In this document: one piece after another, positions 1-9,561 of the stretch
Numbering within the stretch: position 1 is the stretch's first letter
Layout: each line of letters begins with the position of its first letter
Assembly (NCBI GenBank): GCA_934675585.1
Contig: CAKUQY010000019.1
Coordinates: 1-36,840 of the forward strand
DNA from: an uncultured Opitutales bacterium
Lineage (GTDB): Bacteria > Verrucomicrobiota > Verrucomicrobiia > Opitutales > UBA953
Reading direction: 5' to 3'
DNA length: 36,840 nt
Program-made: the position numbers and the translations under genes
Notes under the pieces: model-generated
Seen by the model: the letters and a program-made list of their open reading frames with translations, nothing else
Told to the model about the DNA's origin: nothing
Databases searched by the model: none

Positions 1-79
1 TCTTAAATGAAGAATAACTCCCAGAATCTTTCCTCTCAAAAAAATCTTCGGTGTCCTTTTTATTTGACGAAATACGACT
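1..79. repeat. Edge of a ~57-bp degenerate tandem repeat
   Basis: Read on the minus strand, this segment has TTCGTCAAATAAA (RC of about 59-71), then GACACCGAAG, then, 57 bp after the first element, a diverged copy beginning TTCTTCATTTAAG (RC of about 2-14). The right end of the window (36769-36840) carries the same elements in the same order on the plus strand. No reading frame is clearly conserved between copies. I see no gene here. It is a repeat of unknown function, possibly where an assembly broke. Confidence 0.55.
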
Positions 80-95
80 CGCAAATCTCAACAAT

Positions 96-125
96 TTGCG
101 AACATCGTAAGAATTATGGCATAAT
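96..125 (+). promoter_or_regulatory. Possible promoter of the phosphatase-ruvX pair
   Basis: A -35-like TTGCGA (96-101) and a -10-like CATAAT (120-125) are separated by 18 bp. The -10 ends 6 bp before the ATG at 132, so a transcript from here would be almost leaderless. No Shine-Dalgarno sequence is visible. This is inference from consensus matching only. Confidence 0.35.
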
Positions 126-131
126 TTTATT

Positions 132-608
132 ATGAAAAAAGTCTTATTCGTCTGCCTCGGAAACATTTGTCGCTCACCCGCCGCAAACGGCATTTTTGAT
201 GAGTTAATCGCAAAAAATAAACTCCAAGATAAAATCGCTTGCGATTCTTGCGGAACCGGCGATTGGCACATCGGCAGTTTGCCCGATGGACGAATGCGCG
301 CCGCGGGAACGCGCCACGGCTACAACTTTACACACCGCGCAAGACAATTCGATCCCGCCAATGATTTCAAAAAATTTGACCTAATCTTAACGATGGACAC
401 CGAAAATCTGCGCAATGTCCAAGCCCTCACCAGTGTTCCCGCCGATAAAGAAAAAATCAAACTTTTCACGACTTTTTGCACGGGAGATTACGCCAACACG
501 CTCATCGTCGAAGACCCATATTTTTCTGATTCGCCCAAAGCGTTCGACGACGTCATCGCCCAACTCGAAAACGGATGCCAAGAACTTTTAAAACAATTGA
601 CTAAATAA
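132..608 (+). CDS. Low-molecular-weight protein-tyrosine-phosphatase
   Basis: The 158-residue protein is the usual length for the LMW-PTP family, cytoplasmic enzymes that hydrolyse phosphotyrosine. The phosphate-binding loop CLGNICRS lies at residues 8-15, with nucleophile Cys8 and Arg14. The general-acid loop is VEDPYFSD, with Asp128. The family shares its fold with arsenate reductases, but the full C-x5-R-S loop plus the D-P acid loop favours a phosphatase. Bacterial members often regulate exopolysaccharide tyrosine kinases, but no kinase is in view, so the substrate is unknown. Both orientations of the window-wide motif occur inside the gene, read as SVPAD and AAGTR. ruvX follows after 2 bp, suggesting co-transcription. 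Confidence 0.92.
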   Translation: MKKVLFVCLGNICRSPAANGIFDELIAKNKLQDKIACDSCGTGDWHIGSLPDGRMRAAGTRHGYNFTHRARQFDPANDFKKFDLILTMDTENLRNVQALTSVPADKEKIKLFTTFCTGDYANTLIVEDPYFSDSPKAFDDVIAQLENGCQELLKQLTK

Positions 609-610
609 AA

Positions 611-1042
611 ATGAATTTTTTAGCCATTGATTACGGACAAAAACGCATCGGGCTCGCCCACGGCGACAGCGAACTCGCCATGCCGTTCCCGCTACCTTGC
701 GCCAACCAAGCCTCCGAAGACGAACGCATCGCCGCCATCGCCACAATTATTACGCGTTACCGCATCGGGCACCTCATCGTCGGCTATCCCGTCAATATGG
801 ACGGCACGCACGGCTACAAAACAAAAGAAGTGGACGCATTTATCACAAAACTCGAAGCGCAATTTCATTTGCCAATCACGCGCGTTGACGAAACCCTCAC
901 CAGTTACGCCGCCGAATCGCAACTTTCTGCAAAACGCAAAGGCGGCCGTAACGCAAAAGCCCACCAAGCTCACCGCAAAACCGGCGAAATCGATTCCCTC
1001 GCCGCCACCATCATTCTGCAAGATTTTTTCAACGCGCAATAA
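611..1042 (+). CDS. ruvX: RuvX/YqgF-family RNase H-fold nuclease
   Basis: The 143-residue protein is normal length for the RuvX (YqgF) family, which processes pre-16S rRNA 5' ends and was first annotated as a putative Holliday-junction resolvase. The N-terminal strand AIDYGQKRIG carries the first catalytic Asp (residue 7). The VGYPVNMDGT region and the VDETLTSYAAE strand with further acidic residues follow, and the C-terminal EIDSLAATIILQ helix holds the last catalytic Asp. The ATG lies 2 bp after the phosphatase stop with an A-rich, SD-less leader. A CGTTCCCG motif near 683 is read here as PFPLP, one of the few exceptions to the Val-Pro frame. Confidence 0.93.
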   Translation: MNFLAIDYGQKRIGLAHGDSELAMPFPLPCANQASEDERIAAIATIITRYRIGHLIVGYPVNMDGTHGYKTKEVDAFITKLEAQFHLPITRVDETLTSYAAESQLSAKRKGGRNAKAHQAHRKTGEIDSLAATIILQDFFNAQ

Positions 1043-1623
1043 ACCCACGGGAACGGAAAACGACTTTTTTCAACTGCGAATTAAACTAATTAAACTAATT
1101 TTTCAAACACAGACGAGCTGGATTTTAACACAGATTTCACAGATGGTTTTGTGTGATAACTCTCGCTCTCAACTTTCAACTATAAACTAAAAAAACAATT
1201 CGTTTTAATCAGCGACAATTCGTAGTCAAAAAAAAACATTCCCCGTTCCCGCGTTCCCGACATTCCCGCGAAGTTTTTTTAGTTCACTCCCTTCGGGACT
1301 GATGTTATTTTTATTTTACCCCCACACGCTCGCGTTCCCGCTCGCTTTTGTGGGGGTTAGCCATCGCGGGAACGCGTTCCCGCGATTTCAGTGCCTTCGG
1401 CACAGCAAAGTTTGCGGAGTAAAAATAAAATTGGATCCGCGAGACGCGCATCCTCCCATAAAATTTGCGCAATCGGCGAGATCTGCGTGAGAAATTTTCC
1501 CGCGTTCCCACGTTTCCACACCCCAAAAATAATTCGCGTAAATTAGCGTTTATTCGTAGTTGAAAAAAACTTTCCCGTTCCCGTGAACGTTAGTGAGCGA
1601 GCGTAAGCTACTCGCAATCGGTG
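1043..1623. repeat. Gene-free repeat region with a modular hairpin cassette
   Basis: No gene is supported here. From about 1281 there is a full copy of a modular repeat. Its parts are TCCCTTCGGGA (1288-1298), a CCCCCAC/GTGGGGG hairpin (1319-1356) with motif copies in its loop, and a perfect 20-nt palindrome of two opposed motifs (1365-1384). GTGCCTTCGGCAC (1391-1403) and an imperfect hairpin GGAT...ATCC (1433-1453) follow, then TCCTCCCATAAAATTTGCGC. A separate short element shared with 16050-16095, 19525-19560 and 33160-33200, containing ATTCGTAGTTGAAAAAA, lies near 1530-1570. At 1584-1623 begins the 3' flank shared with the other PEP-CTERM genes. Confidence 0.75.
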
Positions 1624-1661
1624 TTAAAAAACGTTCCCGCAAAGTTGCCTTCACGGGAACG
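1624..1661 (-). terminator. Terminator of PEP-CTERM gene 1, built from two opposed motifs
   Basis: On the minus strand, CGTTCCCG and CGGGAACG form an 8-bp stem around a 14-nt loop, followed by a U-run (A-tract 1624-1631 on the plus strand). It lies 30 bp past the stop of the PEP-CTERM gene. Near-identical terminators follow PEP-CTERM genes 2 and 3. This is a classic intrinsic-terminator layout made of the window-wide motif. Confidence 0.8.
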
Positions 1662-1691
1662 ACAAAACAATATGAAAAAATTCTTTTCAAA

Positions 1692-2474
1692 TTAGCGACG
1701 GCGGCGACGGCGTGCACCGACCAACGCCAACGCACCCAAGCCCGCCAACAAGCCGAACGCCGAAGGCTCGGGAACGACGAGAATCGACTGCGAAGCGCTC
1801 TTGATCTGATCCGTCGTCGGAGACCCGGAGAACACGCTCGCGCCGCTCAGCTTCGACACGTCGCCGAGCGTGATGACGGAGTATGCCGCCGTGCTCGTCA
1901 AGTCCAAGAATTTGTAATCGTTGCCATTGCTCGCCTTGAAAACGGCGCCGTCTTTGTCGTAGAGTGCGGCTCCGTTGCCGGCGGAAGGGCCTCTTGCCTG
2001 TTTCGCCGCAACGAGCGTCATCGTAACATAGCTGTTCTCGCCGACTTCGTATTTCTTATCAAACAAATTAGACCACGGAACGTAGAGTGTCGAGGAATAC
2101 GCGCCGCCGTTCCACGTGAACTGAACGCCGGTTGAGATCGCGGCGAGACCGATTTCAAAGAAGGTGGAGCTTTCCGAAGTTTTATAATCGACCAGCTGCA
2201 ACGAAGTGCCGGAACTCGGAGAGAAGGTCGAGGAAGAGTTCGTAATTCCGAGCGCCGTCAGGTTCAGATTGAACGTGAACCCTGCCGTGTAGCGATCGGA
2301 AAGTTTCGTGAACAGCCCGGTGCCGGAAAACGTTCCGGTGGTGGAGCTAACCGAATATGAGATGCTTCCTTCGGATGAGTTGGTCGACAAATCCTTGACC
2401 GTGATGACCGTGCTCGCGTTCGCGAGAGCCGTTCCCGCGGCGAGGAGTGTGGCTATTGTAATAATATTTTTCAT
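1692..2474 (-). CDS. PEP-CTERM sorting-domain protein 1
   Basis: The 260-residue protein has a Sec signal peptide (MKNIITIATLLAAGTALA), a Ser/Thr/Gly-rich, beta-rich middle of about 200 residues, and a C-terminal PEP-CTERM tripartite signal. That signal is VVPEPSAFGLLAGLG, a hydrophobic helix and six arginines. By family knowledge, such proteins are handled by an exosortase and placed on the cell surface or in a matrix; no exosortase gene is in this window. The middle resembles no family I recognise. Leader, terminator and both ends of the protein are shared with the genes at 14574 and 16228, while the middle is unrelated. The start is the only ATG joined to a complete signal peptide, and there is no SD. 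Confidence 0.9.
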   Translation of the reverse strand: MKNIITIATLLAAGTALANASTVITVKDLSTNSSEGSISYSVSSTTGTFSGTGLFTKLSDRYTAGFTFNLNLTALGITNSSSTFSPSSGTSLQLVDYKTSESSTFFEIGLAAISTGVQFTWNGGAYSSTLYVPWSNLFDKKYEVGENSYVTMTLVAAKQARGPSAGNGAALYDKDGAVFKASNGNDYKFLDLTSTAAYSVITLGDVSKLSGASVFSGSPTTDQIKSASQSILVVPEPSAFGLLAGLGALALVGARRRRRR

Positions 2475-2575
2475 ATTTTGTGTATATTTATTTAGGTTGT
2501 TGTTGAATGTTATTTTTTAGAACTACAAAAATTCTAAAATCGAAAAAAAAAACGCAAGCACAAAATTAAATTTTT
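2475..2575 (-). promoter_or_regulatory. PEP-CTERM leader and promoter with a poly-T tract
   Basis: On the minus strand the order is TTGTGCTTGCG, a run of T (10 on this copy), CGATTT, TAGAAT (plus-strand 2531-2536), then a roughly 55-nt A/T-rich leader to the ATG. If TTGCGT (2552-2557) is the -35 and TAGAAT the -10, the spacer is 15 bp. The same block, nearly base for base, precedes the gene at 15443 but with 13 T, giving an 18-bp spacer. The exact hexamers are inferred. The T-run falls between them in either reading. Confidence 0.6.
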
Positions 2576-3359
2576 ACTTTTTCGCAGCAACGCAAATTTT
2601 TCAAGGAGGCAGCGCCGATCAACGCGAGGTGAAACCAATTTTATCTTCGCTTCCTTTTGTGGGGGTTAGCCATCGCAGGAACGCGTTCCCGCAATTTTAG
2701 TGCCTTCGGCACAATTAAAAAAACTATTTTCCCCTATTCTGCCTACGGTTTCTCAATTTCTGTTCCCGCACTCCCGAGCAACAAACAACAATTCTTAGTT
2801 TCCCTTAAATTTTCCCCGTAGTTTCCTTAGATGAAAAATTCCCGTTCCCGCCGCAAACTCTCAGCTTTTTTAGTTCACTCCCTTCGGGACTGGTGTTATT
2901 TTTGTTTTACCCCCACACGCTCGCGTTTCCGCGAGCTTTTGTGGGGGTTAGCCATCGCAAGCGATTTTAGTGCCTTCGGCACAACTCAATTTTACCCCCA
3001 CACGCTCGCGTTCCCGCTCGCTTTTGTGGGGGTTAGCCATCGCGGGAACGCCTTCCCGCAATTTTAGTGCCTTCGGCACAGCAAAGTTTGCGGAGTAAAA
3101 ATAAAATTGGATCCGCGAGACGCGCATCCTCCCATAAAATTTGCGCAATCTGCGGAATCTACGTGAGAAAATTCCCGTTCCCGCCGTTCCCGCGTTCCCG
3201 CGAAGTTTCCCGTATTCTGTCGCGCTTTCAGCGCTTGGAGTTTGCGGAAAAAATAATAAAAATGGAGCGGCAAGATGCCGCTCCTCCCATAAAATCTGCG
3301 CAATCTGCGGAATCTGCGTGAGAAAATTCCCGTTCCCGCCGTTCCCGCGTTCCCGAGAA
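2576..3359. repeat. Gene-free region with four hairpin-cassette copies
   Basis: No gene is supported. Partial or full cassette copies lie at about 2652-2711, 2870-2985, 2986-3175 and 3215-3359. The last carries GCGCTTTCAGCGC (3222-3234) and the perfect hairpin GGAGCGGC-AAGAT-GCCGCTCC (3264-3284) in the place where other copies have a different stem. Each of the last two copies ends in three head-to-tail CGTTCCCG motifs (about 3177-3207 and 3330-3357). The tandem layout suggests duplication of whole cassettes. Short open frames here are by-products of the repeats. Confidence 0.75.
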
Positions 3360-4238
3360 TTACAATTTTTCAACGGCGGCGCAAACGTCGTCAATGAGAA
3401 ATCCTGGTGTTGATGCGCCAGCGGTAACTCCGACAACTTCAAAACGGCGCAACGCGTTCAAGTCGAGTTCTGCGAGTGTTTCAATGTGAAAACACGGAAT
3501 CGCTTGAGCTTCAACGAGTTTAGCGAGTTTGACAGTGTTCGCCGAATGGCGTCCGCCAATCACGATAATTGCTTGTGCGCCTTGTTCGACGAGTGCGGGA
3601 ACGTCACCTTGGCGATCGCGCGTGGCGCCGCAAATTGTATTAAAAATTTCGGCTTGCGGGAACCTTTTTTTGAGGGCTTCGGCGAGTTTTTCAAATTCGT
3701 CAACAAACATTGTTGATTGTGAAACCATGCAAATTTTTTCTCCAAGATTTGGCAACGCGGCAATATCTTCGAGCGTGCGCACCGCGTTCCCGCGTCCTTG
3801 CGCGTAGCCCAAAATGCCCATAACTTCTGGATGTTTTGGGTCTCCAAAAATAACGGTTGCGTAGCCCTTGTTTGCGCACATTTTAACGCGACCGGCGATT
3901 TTTGCGACATCGGGACAAGTCGCATCGTGAAAATCCATTCCCAAATTTTTCAAATAATTGCGTCGCTCGGGCGTAATGCCGTGCGCGCGCACAACGATAA
4001 CGCTGCGCGCTTTTTCATCAGCTGGCAAATCAATGTTTAACGTTCCCGAAGATTGATAATCGCCAAGCTCGCAAATGCCTTGCGCAGCGAGTTCGGACAT
4101 CATTTGATTATTGTGAATCAACGGTCCGTCGGTAAAAATATGTGCATATTTTTTTGAACGCGCGTCATTGAGCGCGATATTAATTGCGCGCTCAACGCCC
4201 TTGCAAAATCCTGCACTTTTTGCACGTAAAACTTTCAT
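3360..4238 (-). CDS. ispH: 4-hydroxy-3-methylbut-2-enyl diphosphate reductase
   Basis: IspH (LytB) catalyses the last step of the MEP isoprenoid pathway, reducing HMBPP to IPP and DMAPP with a [4Fe-4S] cluster. The three cluster cysteines are in place: GFCKG (Cys12), DATCPD (Cys108) and NTICGATRDRQ (Cys203). So are the substrate residues IHNNQ (His41), RAHG and GGRHSANT. At 292 residues it is a normal short-form IspH. Its ATG overlaps the stop of the Lys-rich gene upstream as TAATG, which suggests translational coupling. Motif copies are read as PALVE and GTLN in surface positions. The stop lies right beside the hairpin-repeat region. Confidence 0.96.
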   Translation of the reverse strand: MKVLRAKSAGFCKGVERAINIALNDARSKKYAHIFTDGPLIHNNQMMSELAAQGICELGDYQSSGTLNIDLPADEKARSVIVVRAHGITPERRNYLKNLGMDFHDATCPDVAKIAGRVKMCANKGYATVIFGDPKHPEVMGILGYAQGRGNAVRTLEDIAALPNLGEKICMVSQSTMFVDEFEKLAEALKKRFPQAEIFNTICGATRDRQGDVPALVEQGAQAIIVIGGRHSANTVKLAKLVEAQAIPCFHIETLAELDLNALRRFEVVGVTAGASTPGFLIDDVCAAVEKL

Positions 4239-4699
4239 TAGCGCTTTTTCTTCGCGGGAACGCTTTTCTTCGCTTTTGCGGGAACGGTTTTTTTTATCAC
4301 CGAATTACGCGAATTCTTTTTGTTTTTTTTAGAAACCGCGGGAACGCTTTTTTTCGCTTTTGCGGGAACGCTCTTTTGCGGTTTTTCTGCGAGATTTTTC
4401 AAAGCTTTTTCGCTGAGCAATTTATCTGCTTGGCTAATCAAAATGCGAAAGAGTTGTGAAAAATTATTGCCGCTGTTGTGAGCAATTTTTTTCACGGCAG
4501 TAAAAGTTTTTTGTTCTACGCGGAACGTGATTTGTTTGGCGCGCGCGACAGGTTTTTTAACTTTGGCTTTGGCTGCGCTTTCGGCGATCAAGCGCAAAAG
4601 TTTTGAGACTTTCTCAATTTTGTATTTTTTTTGAATAGCGCGAATCACAGCGAGCTGATCGGCATCAAAAACAAGTGATAAAAAGTTTTCCTGTTTCAT
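4238..4699 (-). CDS. Lysine-rich basic protein with SVPAK repeats
   Basis: This 153-residue protein of unknown function has a structured-looking N-terminal half with two similar helical segments: DADQLAVIRAIQKKYKIEKVS...LRLI (about 12-43) and RVEQKTFTAVKKIAHNSG...LFRIL (about 60-88). The second half is almost only Lys, Ala, Ser and KSVPAK/KTVPAK units, like a histone-H1 tail, suggesting nucleic-acid binding (inference). Four of the Val-Pro-Ala units are encoded by copies of the window-wide motif (4255-4371), so motif spread probably lengthened the tail. The gene sits between ftsY (2-bp gap) and ispH (1-bp overlap) in one operon. Not to be assigned a name. Confidence 0.75.
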   Translation of the reverse strand: MKQENFLSLVFDADQLAVIRAIQKKYKIEKVSKLLRLIAESAAKAKVKKPVARAKQITFRVEQKTFTAVKKIAHNSGNNFSQLFRILISQADKLLSEKALKNLAEKPQKSVPAKAKKSVPAVSKKNKKNSRNSVIKKTVPAKAKKSVPAKKKR

Positions 4700-4701
4700 A
4701 A

Positions 4702-5604
4702 TTAATTAAAAATTGCGTTAACGTAGTTTTCGATTGAAAATGCTTGCAAGTCTTCGGGCTTTTCGCCGAGACCGATAAAATAAATTGGCAAACGCAGTTC
4801 CCGCCAAATGCCAACGAGTGCCCCGCCGCGAGAAGTGCCATCAAGCTTGGTAATAATTACGCCCGTCAAATTAAAAACTTCATTAAAAACGCGCGCTTGT
4901 TCGATTGAATTTGAACCGAGCGTGCCATCGATAACGAGCCAGCGGTGTTGCGGCGCAGACGCGTCTTGCTTGGCAACAACGCGACTGATTTTTTTGAGCT
5001 CTTCCATCAAATGTGATTTGGTGTGAAGACGGCCGGCGGTGTCGAGAATTGCAAAATCGGCATTGCGGGAACGCGCAGCATTAACCGTGTCAAACGCAAC
5101 CGCGGCAGCGTCCCCACCGTGCTGGCTGGAAACGAGCGTCAATTTTAATTTTTCTGCCCAAGCCGCAATTTGTTCGTTGGCGGCAGCGCGAAAAGTATCG
5201 CACGCGCCGAGAATTGTTGGCTTGCCTTCTTGTTCAAGCAAATACGCGAGCTTGGCAGCCGTCGTCGTTTTTCCAGCGCCGTTCACGCCAACAAGCGCGA
5301 TAACTTCGGGCTTTGTCGCGGGAACGAGATTAAATTTGCCTTCGGCGCCTTCAAGAATTTTTGTCAGCATTTGTTTGCCAATCGCAGCCGCATCTGCGCC
5401 TTGCAAATCTTTGTTTTTAGAATACGCTTTTTTGATTTCGTCGATGATTTCGGACGCGGTCGCGACGCCAAAATCTGCGCCGTAAAGCGCTTCTTCCAAT
5501 TCATCGAGCGTCGCGGGATCGATTTTTTTGGCAAACAATCCACTCAGGCCGCCAAATGCTTTTTTGAAGCCCGATTTAAATTTGCTAAATAACGATGAAA
5601 ACAT
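4702..5604 (-). CDS. ftsY: Signal recognition particle receptor FtsY
   Basis: FtsY is the membrane-associated SRP GTPase that docks ribosome-nascent-chain complexes at SecYEG. At 300 residues it is a short form lacking the long acidic A domain: a basic amphipathic start (FSKFKSGFKKAFGGLSGLF), the N domain (about 28-95), then the G domain. GTPase motifs are GVNGAGKT (106-112), DTFRAAA (136-142), DTAGR (188-192), TKLDGTSRGG and a C-terminal GLGEKPEDLQAF. It lies 12 bp downstream of nusB and 2 bp upstream of the Lys-rich gene, so it is read in the same operon. Confidence 0.96.
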   Translation of the reverse strand: MFSSLFSKFKSGFKKAFGGLSGLFAKKIDPATLDELEEALYGADFGVATASEIIDEIKKAYSKNKDLQGADAAAIGKQMLTKILEGAEGKFNLVPATKPEVIALVGVNGAGKTTTAAKLAYLLEQEGKPTILGACDTFRAAANEQIAAWAEKLKLTLVSSQHGGDAAAVAFDTVNAARSRNADFAILDTAGRLHTKSHLMEELKKISRVVAKQDASAPQHRWLVIDGTLGSNSIEQARVFNEVFNLTGVIITKLDGTSRGGALVGIWRELRLPIYFIGLGEKPEDLQAFSIENYVNAIFN

Positions 5605-5616
5605 TTCTAAAAAATT

Positions 5617-6225
5617 TTAGCGCAATGGACGGCTCAAAGTTTTGCAAATTTGGTCAAGAATGCCATTTACAAAACGTTTTGTATCAACGTCTGACAATTC
5701 TTTAACCAAATTTAACGCTTCGTTAATGGTAACAATCGGCGGAATGTCATGACGCATCGTCAATTCATAAACCGCAACGCGCAAAATCGTCAAAGCCACT
5801 TTATCGACGCGATCAAATGTCCAATTTTTTAAATACGCGCTGATTTTTTCATCAATCATCTCATGGTTTTCGAGCACGCCAACAGATAATTGTTCCGCAA
5901 ACGCGTAAAAATTACGTCCGCGCCCTTCGACGGGAACTTCACAATTACACTCGCACGCAATCGATGCCGCAGGCGAATAAAATGCGCGCGCGGGAACGCC
6001 CTGCGCTTGCTCGTCCAAACTTACATTTGTCGGAGAAAAAAAGCGATTTAATTCGTCGCCCAACTCATCTTGATTAACGGGTGCCGCCCAATCGTGATTC
6101 ATTTGCCATGCAAACAAAAATTGCACTGCTGCCAAGCGATTTTGGTGACGCGTTGAAATTTTCCAACAGCCATTATCGCTATTTGTTTCGGCGGGAACGC
6201 CGTTTTTATCAGAAAAATCTTTCAT
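5617..6225 (-). CDS. nusB: Transcription antitermination factor NusB, enlarged
   Basis: NusB pairs with NusE (S10) on boxA RNA in rRNA antitermination. The C-terminal half is typical: YLKNWTFDRVDKVALTILRVAVYEL, then PPIVTINEALNLVKEL and KRFVNGILDQI. At 202 residues the protein is about 50 longer than usual. The extra length is an N-terminal tail of about 25 residues and an insert at about 65-100 containing GVPAR and EVPVEG. GVPAR is encoded by a copy of the window-wide motif; EVPVEG comes from a degenerate motif-like sequence near 5940. The start at 6225 gives the longest form, and a later start at the RHQNRLAA helix lacks an ATG. It lies 11 bp after ribH, a common gene pair. Confidence 0.93.
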   Translation of the reverse strand: MKDFSDKNGVPAETNSDNGCWKISTRHQNRLAAVQFLFAWQMNHDWAAPVNQDELGDELNRFFSPTNVSLDEQAQGVPARAFYSPAASIACECNCEVPVEGRGRNFYAFAEQLSVGVLENHEMIDEKISAYLKNWTFDRVDKVALTILRVAVYELTMRHDIPPIVTINEALNLVKELSDVDTKRFVNGILDQICKTLSRPLR

Positions 6226-6236
6226 TGTACAAAAAA

Positions 6237-6719
6237 TTATGAATTAAAAAGTGTAATCATTTCGAGTGCCGCATTTGCAAATTCGGTGCCGCGATCTTGC
6301 TCGCCAAAAATGCGCGCGTCCGCTTGCGCTTCGTTGTTAGTTACAATAATGCCATTGATGACGGGAACGCGCCAATCGAGCGCGATACGCTGAAGTGCTC
6401 CCGCCGTTGCATGCGCAATAATTTCGTGGTGAGGCGTTTCGCCAGCAATCACCGTTCCCAACGCAATCGCCGCCTTGCAATGATGATTTTTGTTTAAAAC
6501 AAAATCAATCGCCGCAGGAATTTCGTTCGCGCCGGGAACGCGCTTAATGACAATTTGATGTTCTTTCAAACCCGCTTGCGTTAATTTTTCCACACAACGC
6601 GCGAGCAAATGATCAACGTGCTTTTCGTTAAAACGCGAAGCGACAATCAAAACTTTTAAATTCGCGAGCACATTCTCGGGAACCGCTTTTCCAAAATCAC
6701 TGGGTTTATTTTTACTCAT
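6237..6719 (-). CDS. ribH: 6,7-dimethyl-8-ribityllumazine synthase
   Basis: RibH condenses 5-amino-6-ribitylaminouracil with 3,4-dihydroxy-2-butanone 4-phosphate, the penultimate step of riboflavin synthesis, usually as a 60-mer shell. Conserved segments are IVASRFNEKHV (substrate loop), VPGANEIPAA, ALGTVIAGETPHHEI (with the catalytic-loop histidine) and VINGIIVTNNEAQA...GTEFANAALEM. The 160-residue length is normal. It is the first recognisable gene of the ribH-nusB-ftsY-ispH block; the small gene at 6765 lies 45 bp upstream. No FMN riboswitch is visible upstream. Confidence 0.96.
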   Translation of the reverse strand: MSKNKPSDFGKAVPENVLANLKVLIVASRFNEKHVDHLLARCVEKLTQAGLKEHQIVIKRVPGANEIPAAIDFVLNKNHHCKAAIALGTVIAGETPHHEIIAHATAGALQRIALDWRVPVINGIIVTNNEAQADARIFGEQDRGTEFANAALEMITLFNS

Positions 6720-6764
6720 AATAAAAAAACAATAAAAAGAAAGAACAGCTAAATTTTTTGCAAA

Positions 6765-7040
6765 TTATTTGCAACCTTTTTTAGAAGCGTTTTTTTCTCG
6801 CCAAGCTTTACGCCATTCTGAGCGGTGATTGGCAACCCAATCTGCCATCGTTTCATAAATACCAACATCGCGCCCCGCTTTTTCTGACAAAATCCATTTA
6901 TGTCGCAAAATTTCCTCGCGTTCTTCAATAATTTCACGAAAAAGCAACGAGCTGTCTTTCATCTCTGTTGCAAGCTGTGGCAACAATTTTGAAGCGCTGC
7001 TCGTGCTCTTATTTGAAATTAATTTTGCACGCTTTGTCAT
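6765..7040 (-). CDS. Small hypothetical protein with a C-terminal WVANH segment
   Basis: The 91-residue, charged, soluble protein is probably mostly alpha-helical. Its core EILRHKWILSEKAGRDVG followed by ADWVANHRSEWRKAWR resembles small uncharacterised bacterial proteins with a 'HKW...S...GRD(V/I)G...A...W...H' pattern (from memory; no search possible). No catalytic motif is visible. A start at 7040 keeps the whole charged N-terminus, and no SD precedes it. The shorter overlapping frame at 6749-6937 is not convincing. Confidence 0.6.
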   Translation of the reverse strand: MTKRAKLISNKSTSSASKLLPQLATEMKDSSLLFREIIEEREEILRHKWILSEKAGRDVGIYETMADWVANHRSEWRKAWREKNASKKGCK

Positions 7041-7269
7041 CGAAATTTTTCTCTTAATAAATTATCTACTTTCTCGCCGCAATTCGCAAGGTTTAAAACA
7101 AACTACAAGTGCAGAGAAAAACTCACATTTTTAACAAAAAACAAAAATCGCGTGGGAACGCAAAAATGATTTTTTATCACCGAATTTACCAAATTAAACC
7201 GAATTATTTTTTTGGGGTTTAACTTTTTTCTTTTTTAGCTTTAGCCCGCGAACTCGGTCATCGTCATCG
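7041..7269. other. Intergenic DNA downstream of ligA
   Basis: There is no gene in this A/T-rich spacer. It contains one GGGAACG (about 7153), and the end next to ligA carries GACGATGACGATGACCGAGTT on the minus strand, a near match to a stretch at about 15806-15833 inside a repeat loop. I see no clear terminator hairpin. Confidence 0.6.
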
Positions 7270-9543
<2,274 letters not shown>

Positions 9544-9561
9544 GAACGAATTTTGACTTTT

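Noticed and set aside
2860..3359. Possible CRISPR array, because of closely spaced repeats
   Set aside because: Repeat units are long, unequal and contain hairpins and motifs, with no constant repeat of 24-40 bp separated by unique spacers and no cas genes.
1302..3442. Short ORFs in the repeat regions giving similar peptides with RERER or SVSHRGNAFP
   Set aside because: They arise because the same hairpin repeat and motif are translated repeatedly; no start signals and no frame conservation.
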